DNA of 8,244 nucleotides from Eubacterium sp. UBA3279. GTDB lineage: Bacteria > Bacillota > Clostridia > Lachnospirales > Lachnospiraceae. The notes under the pieces are model-generated. The model was not told where the DNA came from. It did no database searches and saw only the letters and a list, made by a program, of their open reading frames with translations. The number at the start of each line of letters is the position of its first letter. Position 1 is the first letter of the stretch. The position numbers were made by a program, and so were the translations under genes. The DNA lies in assembly GCA_002361775.1 (NCBI GenBank), contig DETV01000001.1:1-8244 (forward strand). Direction: 5' to 3'. Positions 6,691 to 8,244 of this stretch are shown here, piece by piece.

Positions 6691-7470
6691 TTAAATAAAA
6701 GCAAAAAAATCAATAAGCGAGTGTATAGCGATTGCTGTTAACAAGCCTCTTTTTTTGAGAGTTTCAAGAAGAATAACAGAAATCATACCGATATAGAAAA
6801 TATCCGGAATTTTACTGAATAGTTCTCCCATTGCAACAGCGTCTAAAAAATGCGACATTGTAAATGGTACGATCATAATAAAGTAAATTAAAATTGGAAA
6901 TTTTGCTGTGTATTTATTTCCCATAAGGAGTAGATATAATACCATTCGGAACATAATTTCCTCTGAAACACCTGCAGCTAATGCCCGTAATACGATAATG
7001 CATTTTTCAATAAAAGTGAATTCTGTAAATCTGATAAGTTTTGTATAGCCGCCCAGAATAAAAACCAGGATTATAATAAAAATGATTAGAATTACAATAT
7101 CGGTTCGCATATCTTTTTTTCTGACGGAAATATCATTTTGATTTTTTAACAGGCTTACAGAGCATAGACAGGAGATGGCAACCAGACTTCCAATAAGCAA
7201 ACTTATAGTTGAGATTGGTAAAAAGGTTGATATAGATAATATTCCAGCCAGAAAACCAATGGCATAATAGCGCATCGGCATTTTCTGTAAATTTGTTCTG
7301 TACAAAGCCCAGAAGGTTATTCCGATGTAAAAAAACAATGTACAAAAAATACTTATACCTTTTCCAGAATAATCTTGCAATGTTTTATAGGAACATAGCA
7401 AATATATAGCTGATAATACTAAATACACATATACTATTCTTTTAAAATTAAATATTTTATTTAAATACAT
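6691..7470 (-). CDS. CPBP-family intramembrane metalloprotease
   Basis: This 259-residue, strongly hydrophobic protein has about eight predicted membrane segments (near 12-28, 38-57, 69-86, 88-107, 124-141, 156-183, 189-205, 222-258). The CPBP (CAAX protease/bacteriocin-processing, Abi) motifs are all visible: EEIMFR (170-175) with the glutamate pair and arginine, FTMSH (203-207) with H207, and HSLID (250-254) with H250 and D254. These residues form the glutamic-type membrane active site of the family. Known members process prenylated proteins, mature or protect against bacteriocins, or regulate membrane signalling; the substrate here is unknown. GGGAG lies 7 bases before the ATG on the minus strand. 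The gene is AT-richer than the cell-wall genes, lies between a shared terminator with murF and a divergent promoter, and has no recognisable bacteriocin gene beside it. Family is confident, role is not. Confidence 0.88.
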   Translation of the reverse strand: MYLNKIFNFKRIVYVYLVLSAIYLLCSYKTLQDYSGKGISIFCTLFFYIGITFWALYRTNLQKMPMRYYAIGFLAGILSISTFLPISTISLLIGSLVAISCLCSVSLLKNQNDISVRKKDMRTDIVILIIFIIILVFILGGYTKLIRFTEFTFIEKCIIVLRALAAGVSEEIMFRMVLYLLLMGNKYTAKFPILIYFIMIVPFTMSHFLDAVAMGELFSKIPDIFYIGMISVILLETLKKRGLLTAIAIHSLIDFFAFI

Positions 7471-7514
7471 TTTGCATCTCCCATTTTAAGAGTCTTGTAT
7501 GGTATATATTAGTT

Positions 7515-7543
7515 ATTGTACACATCTTATCTGCTTTAATCAA
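7515..7543 (-). promoter_or_regulatory. Promoter for the CPBP gene
   Basis: On the minus strand TTGATT (complement of 7538-7543) and TACAAT (complement of 7515-7520) are spaced by 17 bp. The transcript would start near 7508 with a leader of about 38 bases. The -35 box is one half of an inverted repeat shared with the divergent promoter. Confidence 0.6.
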
Positions 7544-7563
7544 TTGAAAAAATCAAATTGATT
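7538..7563. repeat. Inverted repeat joining the two divergent -35 boxes (candidate operator)
   Basis: AATCAATT (7538-7545) and AATTGATT (7556-7563) are a perfect 8-bp inverted repeat. A further AATCAA at 7551-7556 makes a 13-base odd palindrome with TTGATT at 7558-7563. The -35 boxes of both divergent promoters lie inside the arms. Binding here would affect both genes. AT-rich composition raises the chance of coincidence. Confidence 0.4.
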
Positions 7564-7585
7564 CTTTGGGACTGTCGGATATAAT
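7558..7585 (+). promoter_or_regulatory. Promoter for the unrecognised rightmost gene
   Basis: TTGATT (7558-7563, 4/6) and a perfect TATAAT (7580-7585) are 16 bp apart. Transcription would start near 7592, about 38 bases before the ATG at 7630. Confidence 0.65.
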
Positions 7586-7629
7586 AAAAATAAGAAAATA
7601 TAATGGCAATGAAAGAGAGGGATAGAAGA

Positions 7630-7758
7630 ATGGTGAGACAGTATAAGTATATGGGAATTGGGTGGAAAGTGAATGCAGAAGGGGATGTTTTGGAGAAAAT
7701 GGATGGTTTCTTTATGAACATGGATGTTCGGAGGTATCCCGGGACCGCGTTATTTTGA
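7630..7758 (+). pseudogene. Probable N-terminal segment of the rightmost gene, cut off by a frameshift
   Basis: An ATG at 7630 has a good AGAGAGG site (7614-7620) 9 bases upstream and sits at the expected distance from the promoter, but this frame ends at TGA 7756-7758 after 42 residues. The long body of the gene is in the next frame, open from 7647. One extra A in the run at 7696-7699 would read VLEKNGWFLYEHG across the junction and give a continuous protein of 198 residues. The first 23 residues are therefore likely authentic, and the remainder in this frame is probably out-of-frame noise. Confidence 0.5.
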
Positions 7759-8225
7759 AGCCGGAAAAACAAAGCTTTTACATATATGGATGGCCTAATT
7801 ATTATAATCTGACTTTGAGAACGATGCGGGATTTCAGTAAAACAAGATCTATGTTGCCGGAGAAATATGAAAAGTTAAGCGATCAGGAGTTGGATGCTGT
7901 CAATGTCAAAATTCAATGTACTGCAGATGAAATTGGGATTGAACAAAAGTGTAGCGAGGTAAAATTAACGCATACGATATTTTTGGTAAATGAAAGACAA
8001 GGATTGATAGACGATATGGAAGAATTGCTGGCGGTAAATTTTTATTCGCCAGTGGATTTAAATTATCCGAATTGGCATCACTGGACGGGAAATCATGATG
8101 AGGAACGTGAATATGGAGTTATGATGGCGAAAAAATTACTGCATGAGGGAAATTGTCACCTGGTTACCTGGAATACAATTGATGAAGCGGTGGATAAAAT
8201 AGGACGTTTAACCAATATATTATGA
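7662..8225 (+). CDS. Uncharacterised soluble protein, possibly the frameshifted body of a 198-residue gene
   Basis: I do not recognise the family. As an intact frame this would be 187 residues from a GTG at 7662 that has only a poor ribosome binding site. The better start is ATG 7630 in another frame, so the first dozen residues as read from GTG (VESECRRGCFG) may not be real. The protein has no signal peptide or membrane segment. It is rich in aromatic residues, with FYIYGWPNYYNL (39-50) and a tryptophan/histidine cluster PNWHHWTGNH (136-145), and it is acidic in the middle (LSDQELDAV, DDMEELLAV). The end (MAKKLLHEGNCHLVTWNTIDEAVDKI, split here as 155-163 and 164-180) looks helical. No catalytic motif is evident. 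It is divergent from the CPBP gene and shares a palindromic promoter region with it. A soluble immunity or accessory protein is possible but unsupported. Confidence 0.6.
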   Translation: MESECRRGCFGENGWFLYEHGCSEVSRDRVILKPEKQSFYIYGWPNYYNLTLRTMRDFSKTRSMLPEKYEKLSDQELDAVNVKIQCTADEIGIEQKCSEVKLTHTIFLVNERQGLIDDMEELLAVNFYSPVDLNYPNWHHWTGNHDEEREYGVMMAKKLLHEGNCHLVTWNTIDEAVDKIGRLTNIL

Positions 8226-8244
8226 AGCTGGATATGGATGAAAA
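8222..8244 (+). CDS. Possible start of a further gene, cut by the window edge
   Basis: An ATG at 8222 overlaps the stop of the preceding gene as ATGA, the usual layout of translationally coupled genes. Seven codons (MKLDMDE) are open before the window ends. No ribosome binding site is visible at the right distance (the nearest is AGGA at 8201-8204), and in-frame ATG 8234 is an alternative. Too little is present to judge the product. Confidence 0.3.

Noticed and set aside
7681..7705. Programmed -1 frameshift signal in the rightmost gene
   Set aside because: The A-run is only four long and no X XXY YYZ heptamer in the right phase or strong downstream hairpin was seen; a simple one-base loss explains it better.

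Overview
The window looks like chromosomal DNA from a low-GC Gram-positive bacterium of the class Clostridia, most likely a gut Lachnospiraceae (Blautia/Ruminococcus-like). This placement is an inference from the AT-rich composition, strong AGGAGG-type ribosome binding sites, sigma-A-like promoters, and the style of the Ddl, MurF and aminotransferase proteins. No rRNA, tRNA, CRISPR array, insertion sequence or riboswitch was seen. No gene-free stretch exceeds 300 bases.

Layout, left to right. (1) A flavin reductase-family gene (71-583, +) converges on a class I SAM-dependent rRNA-type methyltransferase gene (678-1535, -), with a hairpin terminator between them. (2) A 273-bp divergent intergenic region holds a near-consensus promoter (TTGACA, 17 bp, TAAAAT) for a PLP-dependent aspartate aminotransferase-type gene (1809-3092, +), which ends at its own hairpin. 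(3) A cell-wall cluster follows on the + strand: a membrane-anchored peptidoglycan-binding-domain protein that resembles an L,D-transpeptidase without its catalytic domain (3313-4029), D-alanine--D-alanine ligase ddl (4118-5149), and murF (5184-6578). Ddl makes D-Ala-D-Ala and MurF adds that dipeptide to UDP-MurNAc-tripeptide, so the last two are consecutive cytoplasmic steps. The first protein would act on or bind the finished wall outside the membrane. A perfect 15-bp terminator stem closes the cluster. (4) An AT-richer, accessory-looking end has a CPBP-family membrane protease gene (6691-7470, -), divergent from an unrecognised soluble protein gene (7630-8225, +). The two promoters lie back to back and their -35 boxes form an inverted repeat.

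The points most worth a second look are these. The rightmost gene appears to be broken by a one-base loss in an A-run at 7696-7699, because its well-placed ATG/RBS and its long body are in different frames. The L,D-transpeptidase-like protein stops before a YkuD domain. Inverted repeats overlap the aminotransferase promoter and the CPBP/unknown-gene divergent promoters. The last gene overlaps a possible further start codon by ATGA at the window edge. I saw no clear novel multi-gene system. The CPBP/unknown pair is the only part whose function is open.
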